Below are positions 51,465-60,920 of a stretch of 64,000 bases of DNA, one piece after another. Under the pieces are notes generated by a model that saw only the letters and a program-made list of their open reading frames with translations, searched no databases and was not told where the DNA came from. Every line of letters begins with the position of its first letter. The first letter of the stretch is position 1. The translations under genes were made by a program, and so were the position numbers. The stretch comes from Pseudonocardia parietis (lineage in GTDB: Bacteria; Actinomycetota; Actinomycetes; Mycobacteriales; Pseudonocardiaceae): positions 2,232,001 to 2,296,000 of the forward strand of contig NZ_JAGINU010000001.1 of NCBI RefSeq assembly GCF_017876315.1, given 5' to 3'.

Positions 51465-51884
51465 TCAAGCCGACGAGGCGTGCACCGTGCGGGTGGGCTC
51501 GAATCCGTTCTCGCCGATGGGCAGTCCGGCCATGTTCCAGCTCCAGGAGATGGTCGGGACGATCCGCATGTAGGACCCGGGTCCGACCATGCCAACACGG
51601 TCGACGGGTCCGTCGGCGCGGCCGTAGACGCGGATACCCCGTGCGATGAAGGGCTCGAACGACGGCATGTCGTCGATGACCAGCGCAACCTTGACGTTGC
51701 CCGCTTCGAGGTTGCGGAACTTGCGGGTGGCGGTGACGGTGGCGCCACCGCCGACCCAGAACGCCGAACCGTCGAACTCGACGGCGACCGGCACGACGTC
51801 AGGCTGGCCGTGGCTGTCGACGGTCGCGAGCCGTCCCATTCCGTTCGCGCTCAGATACGCGATCTCATCAGCGGAGAAGGACAT
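51465..51884 (-). CDS. PPOX-class F420-dependent oxidoreductase/pyridoxamine-oxidase-like protein
   Basis: 139 aa split-barrel flavin-binding protein: YLSANGMGRLATVDSHGQPD, TRKFRNLEAGNVKVALVIDD and GIRVYGRADG. PPOX-class proteins of this type usually bind F420 or FMN; the exact cofactor is not certain. Confidence 0.85.
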   Translation of the reverse strand: MSFSADEIAYLSANGMGRLATVDSHGQPDVVPVAVEFDGSAFWVGGGATVTATRKFRNLEAGNVKVALVIDDMPSFEPFIARGIRVYGRADGPVDRVGMVGPGSYMRIVPTISWSWNMAGLPIGENGFEPTRTVHASSA

Positions 51885-51981
51885 CGAACGGCTCCTCGGC
51901 GGAACACGGGCATGGTCGCGACACAGTATCGAGCATCGACGACGCTGAACTCCTCGAACCAGCGGGCCGCTTCTGACTGAC

Positions 51982-52276
51982 GCGAGTCCTCGCCGCCACC
52001 GTCGTGCTCGGGATGGTCGCGGTCGTGCTCAGCCCGGGGTTCGGTGTCGCGGTCGCGGCCTACGGGATCGGCGGCGCGCTGAACGCCGCGTTCTTCGCCG
52101 CCACGCTGGCCGCACGCATCGAGTTCGCGCCGCGGCCGGCGCGCTGACCGGGTTCGCCGCCCGGGTTCCCGTCGTGGTGGGCGCGCTGCTCATCCTCGCC
52201 GCCGTCCTGGCGTCGCTGACCGAGCACAGTGTTGCCGGGGGCAGGGCACGGTCACGCGCGTCGAGCGGCGTGCCGT
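51982..52276 (+). pseudogene. Duplicated fragment of the MFS transporter 3' end
   Basis: Copies 50717-51086 at about 90% identity with one 75-bp deletion (around 52140) and no start. Together with the original it brackets 51087-51981, which carries the small membrane protein and the PPOX gene. Confidence 0.8.
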
Positions 52277-52420
52277 CCGCGCCGGAGGTGACGACGCATG
52301 ACCGCACCGGCCGACCGACCTGAACCCACCGCGCGAGGACGCGCCGCCCACACGTGTCGCGACCGGCCGGGTCGCCGGTCGGCGATGACTGCAAAATGGT
52401 CTGCGGAGGTGGTCGAGGAC

Positions 52421-53050
52421 ATGACAATGGATCGAGAGTCCTGGGACGAACGCTGGTCCGGGGTCCTGAGCGAACACGGTGACAAGGTCGCGCGGATGCC
52501 ACCGAACCCCCATCTCATCGCCGAGGTGGGCGATCTGCCGGCGGGGCGCGCGCTCGATGCGGGCTGCGGGCACGGGGCGGAAACGCTGTGGCTCGCCGCG
52601 CGCGGCTGGACGGTCACCGCGCTCGACTTCTCCCCGACCGCGCTGGCACACGTCCGGGCGACGGCCGAGGCGACCGGAACCGACGTAGCCGGACGCATCG
52701 ACTACGCGGAGGGTGATCTGGCCACCTGGACACCGCAGCAGGGTCACTTCGACCTCGTCACCTGCATCTACGTCCACTGTGCAGGATCGGTCGAGGAGAT
52801 GGTGCAGCGCATGGCCTCCGGAGTGGCGCCCGGCGGCATCCTGTTCCTGGTCGGCCACCGGTCGATCGACCCCGCCACCGGCGCCGAGACAGCTGCTGCC
52901 GGCCAGGTGCAGGTCTCCGTCGAGCAGGCCCGCGCCGCGCTCGCCTCCGACGAGTGGGACCTCGTCACGGCCGAGGAACGCCGGCGGAAGGCGGCCGGCA
53001 CCGGAGTGGACGCCGTGATCCGCGCGCGCCGCAAGGAGACGCCGCGCTGA
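52421..53050 (+). CDS. Class I SAM-dependent methyltransferase (TehB/thiopurine type)
   Basis: 209 aa from ATG 52421 (GAGGA 2-7 bp and GGAGG 12 bp upstream); a longer frame to 52298 begins within duplicated sequence. Motif I ALDAGCGHGAETLWLAARGW, VTALDFSPTAL, and GHFDLVTCIYVHC. The small-molecule branch of methyltransferases; substrate unknown. Confidence 0.85.
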   Translation: MTMDRESWDERWSGVLSEHGDKVARMPPNPHLIAEVGDLPAGRALDAGCGHGAETLWLAARGWTVTALDFSPTALAHVRATAEATGTDVAGRIDYAEGDLATWTPQQGHFDLVTCIYVHCAGSVEEMVQRMASGVAPGGILFLVGHRSIDPATGAETAAAGQVQVSVEQARAALASDEWDLVTAEERRRKAAGTGVDAVIRARRKETPR

Positions 53051-53224
53051 CGACCGCCGTCGACGGCGTGTAGGCAGCTGATCACGGATTCGGATGGAGG
53101 CCGGCCATCCGTGGCCGGATCCGTTCCGAATCGGTGATCACCTGCTACATCGACACCGGCAGCACTCCCGCGCGCACCACCGAGCAGGCGCTGGACGTGC
53201 TGCAGCCTGATCCGAACCTCCTGG

Positions 53225-53758
53225 TCAGCGGGCCTGCACTGTGACGGTCGGCGAGAACCGGGTGCAGGTCGAGCGCTCACGGATGGGCGGGAGCGGCCAG
53301 CGGGTGACCACCCGACCGCGTTCACACGACTGCACCTGGGCGGATACGAAGCTGCCGGGGGTTACAGGAATGGTCCTCTTCTTCGCCTCTCCCGGCCCGA
53401 CCTCGCTCTGCCTGCCGTTCACCATCACGTTGTAGTGGGTGTTTCCGGTGTATCCGCCGTAATAGACGGTGATCTCCCCACGGCAGCTGTCGTAGCGCGC
53501 CCCGACATACGGCGCATCGGGATAGTCGAACCGGACGGGGTTGCTTCCCACCCGCCGGCCGGACCGGGCCGTTCCGTCTTTCTTGACGCATCCTGCCGCC
53601 GAGACCGTATCGGCGACCTGCGTCGATGCGAGAATCTGAACGGAATGTTCCTGCGAGGGAGTTGCGGCGAATGCGGCTCCGCCGGTGCCTGCGAGGGCGA
53701 GGCTTCCGGCCAGCAGTGACCCAACGGTGAGTCGGGTCGCCATGCGCGCGAGTTTCAC
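53225..53758 (-). CDS. Secreted protein of unknown function
   Basis: 177 aa from GTG 53758 (GGAG 8 bp upstream). Sec signal peptide MATRLTVGSLLAGSLALAG to AFA, cleavage near residue 36. The mature part has three Cys, of which CVKKDG, SCRGEIT and SCERG could form disulfides, and a beta-rich look. No family recognised. Confidence 0.7.
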   Translation of the reverse strand: MKLARMATRLTVGSLLAGSLALAGTGGAAFAATPSQEHSVQILASTQVADTVSAAGCVKKDGTARSGRRVGSNPVRFDYPDAPYVGARYDSCRGEITVYYGGYTGNTHYNVMVNGRQSEVGPGEAKKRTIPVTPGSFVSAQVQSCERGRVVTRWPLPPIRERSTCTRFSPTVTVQAR

Positions 53759-54044
53759 TGGTTTCTCCGATGTGAGGGTGCAGGACGTGCCGGTCCGGAT
53801 GTGTTCTTTCCGGCTCCTGAACAATGGCGTGCCACTCATTGCGGGAACAGGTGGCCGTCCCCCGCAGACGCGGCCTCAACCCCCGGGATCGCGTCGGGTC
53901 AGCCCTCTGGGGTTCCCTCCGGGTCCGCTCGTCATCTGTTTCGATGAAGCGCCGCTCGGACGATTAACGGTGACTCGGTCGCTCCGATTGCCCTGGTGAA
54001 CGGGTCGCATCGGGCGGTCCCGAGGTCAGTCGGGGGTTCGCACG

Positions 54045-54581
54045 ATGGCTGTGCACCGCCGTCTCCAACGAACCGTCCTGCGCGGTGTCGTCCCGGCGAC
54101 GCTGGTCGTCGCGCTCTGCGTGGCCGGGGGCCTGTCGTTCGCGGACCCGGCGATCGCCCCGATCGCAGCAACAGCGCCTGCTGCAGTCGGTGGTCAGGAT
54201 GCGGCCCAGTTGATTCCGGCGCCGCCGCTGCCGGAGCGGGTCATCCCCGAGTTTCCTCTGCCCACCCCCGAGCCCGAGCCGGAGCCGGAGCCCGACTCCT
54301 CCGTCGGTGCCGTGGTCTACACGTGCGAGCCGTGGGCGGACGCGAGGTTGGACGATCCGGCGCACCCGAACCACATCACCAACAAGGACTGCCCGGAGAT
54401 CAACGCGGCGAAGGAACGGGCGCAGCGCGAGTACCTCGAGCAGCTCGACAGCGGGGCCGACGAGGTCAGTGGGGACGGGCTGGAGGGCGAGTGCTCCGAC
54501 CCGAACAGCTCCTACTACGGCACCGTCGCGTGCGGCGCCGATCTCGACGGCGACGGTGTCATGGACGGCACCACCGACTGA
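54045..54581 (+). CDS. Secreted protein with PE-repeat linker and DxDxDG motif
   Basis: 178 aa. Signal peptide (TLVVALCVAGGLSFA), then a Pro-Glu repeat linker (TPEPEPEPEPEP) and a Cys-containing C-terminal domain with four Cys and a terminal DLDGDGVMDG, a dockerin/EF-hand-like calcium loop. No known family. Confidence 0.7.
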   Translation: MAVHRRLQRTVLRGVVPATLVVALCVAGGLSFADPAIAPIAATAPAAVGGQDAAQLIPAPPLPERVIPEFPLPTPEPEPEPEPDSSVGAVVYTCEPWADARLDDPAHPNHITNKDCPEINAAKERAQREYLEQLDSGADEVSGDGLEGECSDPNSSYYGTVACGADLDGDGVMDGTTD

Positions 54582-54666
54582 CGGTCCGCCGGTCGAGCAA
54601 GCGACTTCGAGCGGCACCATCCCGGTTCGGGTGTTCGCCGCCACCTGGAAGAAACCGGTGCTCGGG

Positions 54667-55161
54667 TCAGATCGCGGCCAGGCGGCGGAAGCGGCTGCCG
54701 TGGAAGACCAGGGGAGGGGTGGCCGGGTCGGCTCGTATCCCGTGCACGTTCAGCAGCACGATGTCGTGGTCACCGCTGGGGACCTCGGCGTGGATCGTGC
54801 AGTCGAGCCAGAGCGTCGCCCCGTCGACGAACAGGGCACCGTCATCGGCCACGGTCGTCGCGGTGCCGGCGAACCGGTCGCCGGACTTGCTCGCGAGCCG
54901 ACCGCAGGCGTCGTCCTGACCCTCGGCGAGCACGCTGAGCCCGATCCGGGGCCGTTCCCGCAGCGTCGGCCAGGTCGTCGAGCTGTGCTGCATGCACACC
55001 GACACCAGCGGCGGATCGATCGAGACGGACGTGAACGAGCTCGCGGCCAGACCGACGGGGACGCCGTCGACCTCGGCGCATACGGCCGTCACACCCGACG
55101 GGAAGCAGCCGAACGCTTGGCGGAGCTGGTCGCCGGCCGTCACCGGCTCGATCACGGACAT
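54667..55161 (-). CDS. Flavin reductase (HpaC/FMN-reductase-like domain)
   Basis: 164 aa split-barrel flavin reductase: FGCFPSGVTAVCAEVDG, AASSFTSVSIDPPLVSVCMQ, and the C-terminal PPLVFHGSRFRRL. Supplies reduced flavin to monooxygenases; a second reductase sits next to HpaB at 57487. Confidence 0.85.
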   Translation of the reverse strand: MSVIEPVTAGDQLRQAFGCFPSGVTAVCAEVDGVPVGLAASSFTSVSIDPPLVSVCMQHSSTTWPTLRERPRIGLSVLAEGQDDACGRLASKSGDRFAGTATTVADDGALFVDGATLWLDCTIHAEVPSGDHDIVLLNVHGIRADPATPPLVFHGSRFRRLAAI

Positions 55162-55274
55162 CGTGGGGCTCCCTCCGGCGCAGGCCTCGGTGCCCGCGCT
55201 CGCCGGTTGACGCTAACCCGGCAGCCGACGTCCGGACTGTCGCGATATCGGACGCTCAGGGCAGCGGAAGCCGC

Positions 55275-55725
55275 TCACCGGCCGGCGCGGTCCACCAGGC
55301 TGTCGACGAGCAACGCGGCGCCGATGCCGATGCATCCACACGTCCTTGGCCACCGCGGTGCCTTGCTCGGTGGGGCGGATGCTGCCTTCCTGGCGCATGC
55401 CGGGGGTGCGGGCATAGAGCCCCAGCAGGCCGGCGGAGAACGCGGTCAGCCCGGCGCCGGCGACCACTGCGGGTACCACCGGGATGGCCAGCAGCGCCGC
55501 TCCCAACGCGATCTCCGCGGTCGACACCGAGGCCACGAACCGCTCCGGGCCGATGGCCTTCACCTGCGGGTATGTACCCGCGGCGAACCCGTGCAGCTGA
55601 GCGGCGGTGTCCTTGTCGGCACCGCGCTTGGTCATCCCCGAGTTGAGGATGAACGCACCGGTGACCACCCGCACCGGCACCTGCCAGGCCTTGCTCCGTC
55701 CACGGTTGGTGCGCGTCCCTGCCAT
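55275..55725 (-). pseudogene. DoxX-family membrane protein with C-terminal frameshift
   Basis: From ATG 55725: VPVRVVTGAFILNSGMTKRG and about four helices. After AVAKDVWM an extra C at about 55334 shifts the frame; ignoring it restores IGIGAALLVDSLVDRAGR and a stop at 55275, the normal DoxX ending. As read, the product ends at 55213 with a basic tail instead of the last helix. Confidence 0.7.
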
Positions 55726-55883
55726 GGTCCACCTACCTCGATCCCGGGGATCTCCGGTCCTCCGCCGCGAGGTGCCCGTGCACGGCGCCGACGTGAGGAC
55801 CACAACCTGGTTCCCGGTCGGGCCCCGCTTCAACCGTCGAGACCCGGCCGTCCTGCCGGGACCAGGCATCGGGCCGGCCGGGC

Positions 55884-57458
55884 TCAGCGGCGCGGGATGA
55901 CCGACCCATCGACGGAGTCGAACAGGTCCGGAACCGTCCAGCCGTTGAGGTCGTACTCGGAGAGGCACTGCTCGGCGAGACCCTTCATCGCGGTGGCGGT
56001 CCCGGACTGCTCGGCGGCGAAGAGCAGTTCGGCGCGCACGCCCTCGTGGTTGCCGGAGTAGTTGCGCTCGTAGAGCTCGTGGCGCCCACCGAACTCCGAG
56101 CCGATCGAGTCCCAGATCAGCTTCATCAGCTTGACCCGGTCCACGGCGTCGTAGCCGTTGGATCCCCGCACGTACTTGTCCAGGTACGGGCGCACCTCCG
56201 GGGACAGGAAGTCCGCGGCATGTGAGGGCAGGTAGATCAGCGACGCGCCCAGGTCCTGCATGATGATCTCCCGCACCCGTGGGTAGCCGAGTGTCATGAA
56301 CCAGCGGTAGGCCAGGCCGTAGTCGAGTGTGGGCAGCTTCGCGCCGCCGACCCACTCGTCGGGGTTGGCGCACATCGCGTCCGAGAGTGCCCAGAACATG
56401 TTGCGCCAGGCGATGACCTCACCGACGCGGGTCTGCACGCCGCGGAAGTCCTTGGTGCCGGTGACCTCCAGGCCCTTCATGAGCAGGCCGGCGATGAAGT
56501 CGAGCTTGACCGCGAGGCGGGTGACGCCGTGGAAGGTGAAGCGGTGCAGGAAACCGGAGCTGGGGAAGAACGTCGAGGCCTTCTCCGGGTCCCCGTAGAT
56601 GAACACGTTCTCCCAGGGAATGAGCACCTTGTCCAGGACGAAGATCGTGTCGTTCTCGTCCATCCGGGACGAGAGCGGGTAGTCGAACGGGCTGCCCATG
56701 GCGTTGGCCTGCTGGGCGTACGACGCGCGGCAGATCAGCTTCATCCCGGGCGCGCCCATCGGCACGGTGCAGACCAGCGAGTACTCCCGCTTCTTGATCG
56801 GCAGCCCGTAGTGGGCCAGGAAGTTGAAGTGGGTGATCGCCGAACCGGTGGCCACGACCTTCGCGCCGGAGACGACCACGCCGTTGTCGTTCTCCTCCTC
56901 GACGTGCATGAACACGTCGGACACCTCGTCCGGCGGGCGGTGCCGGTCGACCGGCGGGTTGATGATCGCGTGATTCCAGTAGAGGACCTTCTCCTGCGAC
57001 TCGACGTACCAGCGGCGCGCGTTGTCGGCGTACGGCTCGTAGAAGTCGGAGTTCGCGCCCAGGGTCCCGAGGAAGCTCGCCTTGTAGTCGGGGGAGCGAC
57101 CCATGAAGCCGTAGGTCATCCGTGCCCATTCGGCGATCGCGTCCCGGTCGCGCTTCAGGTCCTCGACGGTGTGCGGGGTCCGGAAGAACGGGTGGGTGAA
57201 CCCCGGACTCCCGGTGTCGGTGGGAACCGTGAGCGTGTCCTGCTTGTCCGGGTCGTGCAGGGAGTCGTAGAGCCGGGCGGTCATCCGGACCGCGTTGCGG
57301 AACGCGGGGTGGGTGGTGACGTCGTCGACCTTCTCGCCGTAGAGGAACACCTCCCGGCCGTCGCGCAGGCTCTCGACGTACTCGTCACCGGTCATGGGCC
57401 GGGTGGTGTGCCCGTCCTTCCCGGTGGGGGTGGGCACGGAATCCTGCTGCAGGGCCAT
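55884..57458 (-). CDS. Flavin-dependent aromatic hydroxylase, oxygenase component (HpaB/PvcC family)
   Basis: 524 aa, the family length. Family blocks include [57 protein letters not shown] and [14 protein letters not shown]. Uses FADH2 from a reductase to ortho-hydroxylate 4-hydroxyphenylacetate, phenols, nitro- or chlorophenols. 28 bp from the reductase gene upstream. Confidence 0.9.
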   Translation of the reverse strand: MALQQDSVPTPTGKDGHTTRPMTGDEYVESLRDGREVFLYGEKVDDVTTHPAFRNAVRMTARLYDSLHDPDKQDTLTVPTDTGSPGFTHPFFRTPHTVEDLKRDRDAIAEWARMTYGFMGRSPDYKASFLGTLGANSDFYEPYADNARRWYVESQEKVLYWNHAIINPPVDRHRPPDEVSDVFMHVEEENDNGVVVSGAKVVATGSAITHFNFLAHYGLPIKKREYSLVCTVPMGAPGMKLICRASYAQQANAMGSPFDYPLSSRMDENDTIFVLDKVLIPWENVFIYGDPEKASTFFPSSGFLHRFTFHGVTRLAVKLDFIAGLLMKGLEVTGTKDFRGVQTRVGEVIAWRNMFWALSDAMCANPDEWVGGAKLPTLDYGLAYRWFMTLGYPRVREIIMQDLGASLIYLPSHAADFLSPEVRPYLDKYVRGSNGYDAVDRVKLMKLIWDSIGSEFGGRHELYERNYSGNHEGVRAELLFAAEQSGTATAMKGLAEQCLSEYDLNGWTVPDLFDSVDGSVIPRR

Positions 57459-57486
57459 CGTCGACTCCTCCTGTGATCGGTGCGGG

Positions 57487-58056
57487 TCACGCCGGGCGGG
57501 GACGGTGGACGGCGGCGGCCTGGGAGATCCACAGCTGGCCGTCCGGGCTGTCGGCCGAGTCGTCCCAGAGCAGTGGTTCGTGGTCGTCGCCGAGGTGGTG
57601 GAACTTGCCGGTGTGGAACAGCAGCGGCGCGCCCTCGTGGATCAGGAACTCCTGGACCTCACCGAGGTAGAGCACGTGGTCGCCGCCGTCGTAGGCCTGC
57701 CACGGGGTACAGCAGATGTGTGCGAGCACCCCGTCGAGACGCGGTGCCCCGCACGCGCTGTCGGGCAGCCAGGTGACCTCCTGGTCCGGGCGGCCCGCGA
57801 AGTGCAGCGCCAGGTCCTTCTGCCCCGCCTCGAGCACGTTCACGGTGAACGGGCGCTGCTCGGACTCGACCAGCGAGCACAGCCGCGAGCGGCGGTCCAG
57901 GGACACCAGCACCAACGGCGGGTCCAGCGACACGGCGGTGAAGGCGTTCACCGTCGCACCGTGCGGTTCGCCGTCGGCGCCCTGGCAGGTGATCACCGTG
58001 ACGCCGGTGGCGAAGTGCCCCAGGCACCATCGCAGCTCGCGGGGGTCGATCGCCAT
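57487..58056 (-). CDS. Flavin reductase component of the HpaB-type monooxygenase (HpaC-like)
   Basis: 189 aa: [40 protein letters not shown] and a C-terminal [15 protein letters not shown]. Supplies reduced FAD to the oxygenase encoded just downstream. Confidence 0.9.
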   Translation of the reverse strand: MAIDPRELRWCLGHFATGVTVITCQGADGEPHGATVNAFTAVSLDPPLVLVSLDRRSRLCSLVESEQRPFTVNVLEAGQKDLALHFAGRPDQEVTWLPDSACGAPRLDGVLAHICCTPWQAYDGGDHVLYLGEVQEFLIHEGAPLLFHTGKFHHLGDDHEPLLWDDSADSPDGQLWISQAAAVHRPRPA

Positions 58057-58107
58057 TGATCTCTCCTGTCTCGCGGCGGTTCTCGCGGCCGGCTCGGAGC
58101 TCGGATC

Positions 58108-58464
58108 TCAGAGTGAGGTGCGCAGGTGCTCCAGCACGGCCTCGTGGATCTCGCTGCTGCGGCCGACCGCACCGGACGCCCAGTAGAGAGCGTGGACGAG
58201 CCCGTCGACCCGGGTGGACGTCACCGGGGTACCGGCCCGGTGCAGCGCCGCGGCGAAGGACTCGCCCTCGTCGCGGAGCGCGTCGTACTCGGTGGTCACG
58301 ACCAGCGTCGGCGGCAGGCCGGCGACGTCGCGGGCGGGCCGCTGCAGCCCGGTGAGCGAGTCGACGGCGGTGCGGGTGGCGTCGACGCCGATCTTCTCGA
58401 AGGAGCGGAAGCCCTGGGCGGCGAGGCCGTCGAGCAGGGCCGTGGCGTCCGGGTCGAGTGCCAT
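58108..58464 (-). pseudogene. Alpha/beta-hydrolase-3 esterase with central part deleted
   Basis: 118 aa instead of about 310. N-terminal [20 protein letters not shown] runs into the C-terminal half [20 protein letters not shown] and [10 protein letters not shown], keeping the catalytic Asp and His but losing HGGG and the GDSAG nucleophile. The frame is still open, so the deletion is in frame. Confidence 0.75.
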
Positions 58465-58476
58465 GGCGGTCTCCTC

Positions 58477-58812
58477 TCAGGCCTGCGCGAGCGCGCGGTC
58501 GCCGTCGGAGATCGCGAAGCCCTCGTAGCCGGCTGCGACGGCCTCCGCGCACCGGGCGCGGTAGGTCGGTGCGCCTCCCAGGTAGACCAGAACGCGCCGA
58601 GGTTTGCCGAGCACATTGTCGCCCAGGTACCAGGATGTCGGCGAGTCGGGAAGCAGCATCGCCCGGGCGAGCTCGTCGGTGTGGGCGACCCATTCCCGCT
58701 CGGCGTCGGGCGTCGGCTCGATGACGGCGCGGCCGTTCTCCCGCAGGTGCCGGATCGCCGCGGCGGAGAGGCCGACGTGGTCCTCGATCGCCAACGGCAT
58801 GTTGTAGAGCAC
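58477..58812 (-). pseudogene. C-terminal remnant of a Baeyer-Villiger (flavin) monooxygenase
   Basis: About 110 aa (NMPLAIEDHVGLSAAAIRHL, LPDSPTSWYLGDNVLGKPRR, YRARCAEAVAAGYEGFAIS) that match the end of cyclohexanone-type monooxygenases; the FAD and NADPH domains are gone. Followed by the deleted esterase, its usual metabolic partner. Confidence 0.75.
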
Positions 58813-58924
58813 CGAGGGACTGGGTCACCGTCTGAGCGACCGGGCGCCGGGCGCGTTTCACGATCGGCACCAGGGGTAGCTCTGCGGGCGGCGCGGCGCC
58901 GGGTGCGCTGCCGGACGTGGGCAG

Positions 58925-59452
58925 GTGACTGGTGCGGTGAGCGGGTCGGAGCTGGAACTCGAGAACGACGAGCAGGACACTCGGGACCCCGCCCGTCAGC
59001 ACCGGGCGGTCGTCGTGCAGCGCGTCGCGTGGGTGGTCCTCGCCCTGATCGTGCTCGGAGCGCTTCTGGGCCTGTTCGGTCCCGGCCCGCTGAGCCGGGT
59101 GACGCAGAGCGACCCCTCGGGACAGATCCAGCTGCAGTACGAGCGGTTCGCGCGGTACTACGGGGACACCAGCGTGGAGCTGCAGGTCCGGCCCGACCCG
59201 CACCGGCCCGGCACCGCGAGCGTGTGGATCTCGTCGAACTACCTCACCCTCGTGCAGGTGCAGCAGGTCCGGCCCGAACCGGTCACCTGGACCGGCGTCG
59301 GCGACCGCGTGCTCCTGACGTTCCCGGTCCGCGGGCCGGACCCGATCACCGTCGTGCTCCGGACCCGCCCCGACCAGGTCGGTGTGCTGAGCGGGGCGGT
59401 CGGCGCGCCGGGCGGGGAACCGATCGAGTTCTGGCAGCTCGTCTACCCGTGA
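58925..59452 (+). CDS. Single-pass membrane protein, partner of a DUF421 protein
   Basis: 175 aa from GTG 58925: acidic N terminus, one helix (VVLALIVLGALLGLFGPGPL), then an extracytoplasmic beta-type domain. The DUF421 gene follows after 14 bp, suggesting they act together; no family known to me. Confidence 0.75.
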   Translation: MTGAVSGSELELENDEQDTRDPARQHRAVVVQRVAWVVLALIVLGALLGLFGPGPLSRVTQSDPSGQIQLQYERFARYYGDTSVELQVRPDPHRPGTASVWISSNYLTLVQVQQVRPEPVTWTGVGDRVLLTFPVRGPDPITVVLRTRPDQVGVLSGAVGAPGGEPIEFWQLVYP

Positions 59453-59466
59453 CGGAGGGAGTGCAG

Positions 59467-59913
59467 ATGGACGCGATCCTGCGGGCGGCGTTGGTGTACG
59501 TGGCCCTGCTGATCATCTTCCGGGCCATCGGCAGACGGACCATGGCGCAGGTGACGACGTTCGACCTGGTCCTGTTGCTGATCGTCTCCGAGGCCACCCA
59601 GCAGGCACTGCTCGGAGAGGACTACTCGGTGACGATGGCGGTCCTCGTGATCGTCACCCTGGTCGGTCTGGACCGGGTCGCCGACTATCTCGGCTGGCGG
59701 TTCCCCCGGGTCGGCCGGACCCTCGACGGCACCCCGGTGGTCCTGATCGAGCGGGGGCGCGTGCTGGAGGAGTCCCTGCGCCGCCACCACATCAGCATGG
59801 AGGAGATCCTGCAGCAGGCCCGGACCAACCAGGGTTTACGGCGTGGCGACGAGATCGACTACGCGATCCTGGAGCGCTCCGGTGCCATCAGCGTCATCCC
59901 GAAGCGGGGATGA
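59467..59913 (+). CDS. DUF421/YetF-like membrane protein
   Basis: 148 aa from ATG 59467 (GGAGG 9 bp upstream); GTG 59449 is possible. Three hydrophobic helices, with FRAIGRRTMAQVTTFDLVLL, and the cytoplasmic YetF domain PVVLIERGRVLEESLRRHHI, DEIDYAILERSGAISVIPKR. Function unproven. Confidence 0.88.
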   Translation: MDAILRAALVYVALLIIFRAIGRRTMAQVTTFDLVLLLIVSEATQQALLGEDYSVTMAVLVIVTLVGLDRVADYLGWRFPRVGRTLDGTPVVLIERGRVLEESLRRHHISMEEILQQARTNQGLRRGDEIDYAILERSGAISVIPKRG

Positions 59914-59920
59914 CGGCCGC

Positions 59921-60562
59921 TCATCGGGCGATCACCCGCAGATCCTCGACGAGGCCGTCGAAGGCGGCCCGTCGCTGCTCGCGGTCGGAGCGCAACACCG
60001 ACGACGGGTGCACGGTGGCCAACGCCGAGCGGGTGGTGTCGCCGCCCAGCTCGTCGGGCAGCGTGAGCAGGCGACCGCGCTCGCGGGTGACCCGGAACTG
60101 CGAGCCGAGCACCGCCTTCGCCGCGGTCGCGCCGAGGAACACCACGACCTCCGGCCCGACCTCCCGGATCTCGGCATCCAGCCACGGCCGGCAGGCCACC
60201 ACCTCGGTGCGGTTCGGTGTGCGGTGCAGCCGCCGGGTGCCCCGCTCGTCGCGGGTGAACTTGAAGTGCTTCACCACGTTCGTCAGGTACACCTCGTCGC
60301 GGGCGATCCCGGCCGCCTCCAGCGCGTCGTCGAGCACCCGGCCGGCCGGACCGACGAAGGGCTCGCCGCGCCGGTCCTCCACGTCCCCGGGCTGCTCGCC
60401 GGCCAGCAGCAGCCGGGCGGCGGCCGGACCGGCGCCGAACACGGCCTGGGTCGCGTCCCGGTACAGCGCGCAGCCCCGGCACCCGTCGACCGCCTCCCGC
60501 AGCGCCGTGAGCCCGCCGCCGTCGGGCAGGTACGCCTGCGCTCCCTCGGCCTGGTTCGCCAC
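59921..60562 (-). CDS. UdgX-type uracil-DNA glycosylase
   Basis: 213 aa from GTG 60562, one base after the DUF3140 stop. Motif A is GEQPGD (55-60), the UdgX form; Fe-S cysteines start with CRGC (28/31); the loop RGTRRLHRTP at about 108-117 has His113 where the UdgX His crosslinks to uracil-DNA; and motif B is TVHPSSVLR. UdgX removes uracil and remains covalently attached. Confidence 0.88.
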   Translation of the reverse strand: MANQAEGAQAYLPDGGGLTALREAVDGCRGCALYRDATQAVFGAGPAAARLLLAGEQPGDVEDRRGEPFVGPAGRVLDDALEAAGIARDEVYLTNVVKHFKFTRDERGTRRLHRTPNRTEVVACRPWLDAEIREVGPEVVVFLGATAAKAVLGSQFRVTRERGRLLTLPDELGGDTTRSALATVHPSSVLRSDREQRRAAFDGLVEDLRVIAR

Positions 60563-60563
60563 G

Positions 60564-60911
60564 TCAGGTCCGGGGGTCCCGGGGCGGTTCGAGCGGGTCG
60601 TGCCCGATCCGCATGAGATGGCGACGCCACGCCGCCTGCCCGGCCACCGGTTCCAGGTCGTCGCGCCGGGCCTCGTGCACGTGGTCGACCACGGCCTGCA
60701 TCGTCTCCGCGTCGTCGCGGGTGAGGTCACCCCGGCGCTTGCGCAGGATGCCCAGCACCCGGCGGCCGTCCGGAGCGGCCTGCTGGTGCGGGTCGGGCTC
60801 ACTGTGCTCGTCCGCGACATCGGTGGCCAGCCACTCGTCCAGCTGGCGGGCGGACATGTTCACCACGCGGTGGAACTCGTCCCACAGCGCGTCGTCGACG
60901 TGTTCGGTCAT
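60564..60911 (-). CDS. DUF3140 protein
   Basis: 115 aa helical protein: LWDEFHRVVNMSARQLDEWL and VLGILRKRRGDLTRDDAETM. Translation is coupled to the UdgX-type gene downstream. Unknown function; the pairing suggests a DNA-repair link. Confidence 0.8.
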   Translation of the reverse strand: MTEHVDDALWDEFHRVVNMSARQLDEWLATDVADEHSEPDPHQQAAPDGRRVLGILRKRRGDLTRDDAETMQAVVDHVHEARRDDLEPVAGQAAWRRHLMRIGHDPLEPPRDPRT

Positions 60912-60920
60912 GGGCTCGGG

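Noticed and set aside
53137-53244. Short GTG frame (ITCYIDTGSTPARTTE...)
   Set aside because: Only about 35 codons, no ribosome-binding site, and overlaps the secreted protein's 3' end; may be a gene remnant but cannot be assigned.
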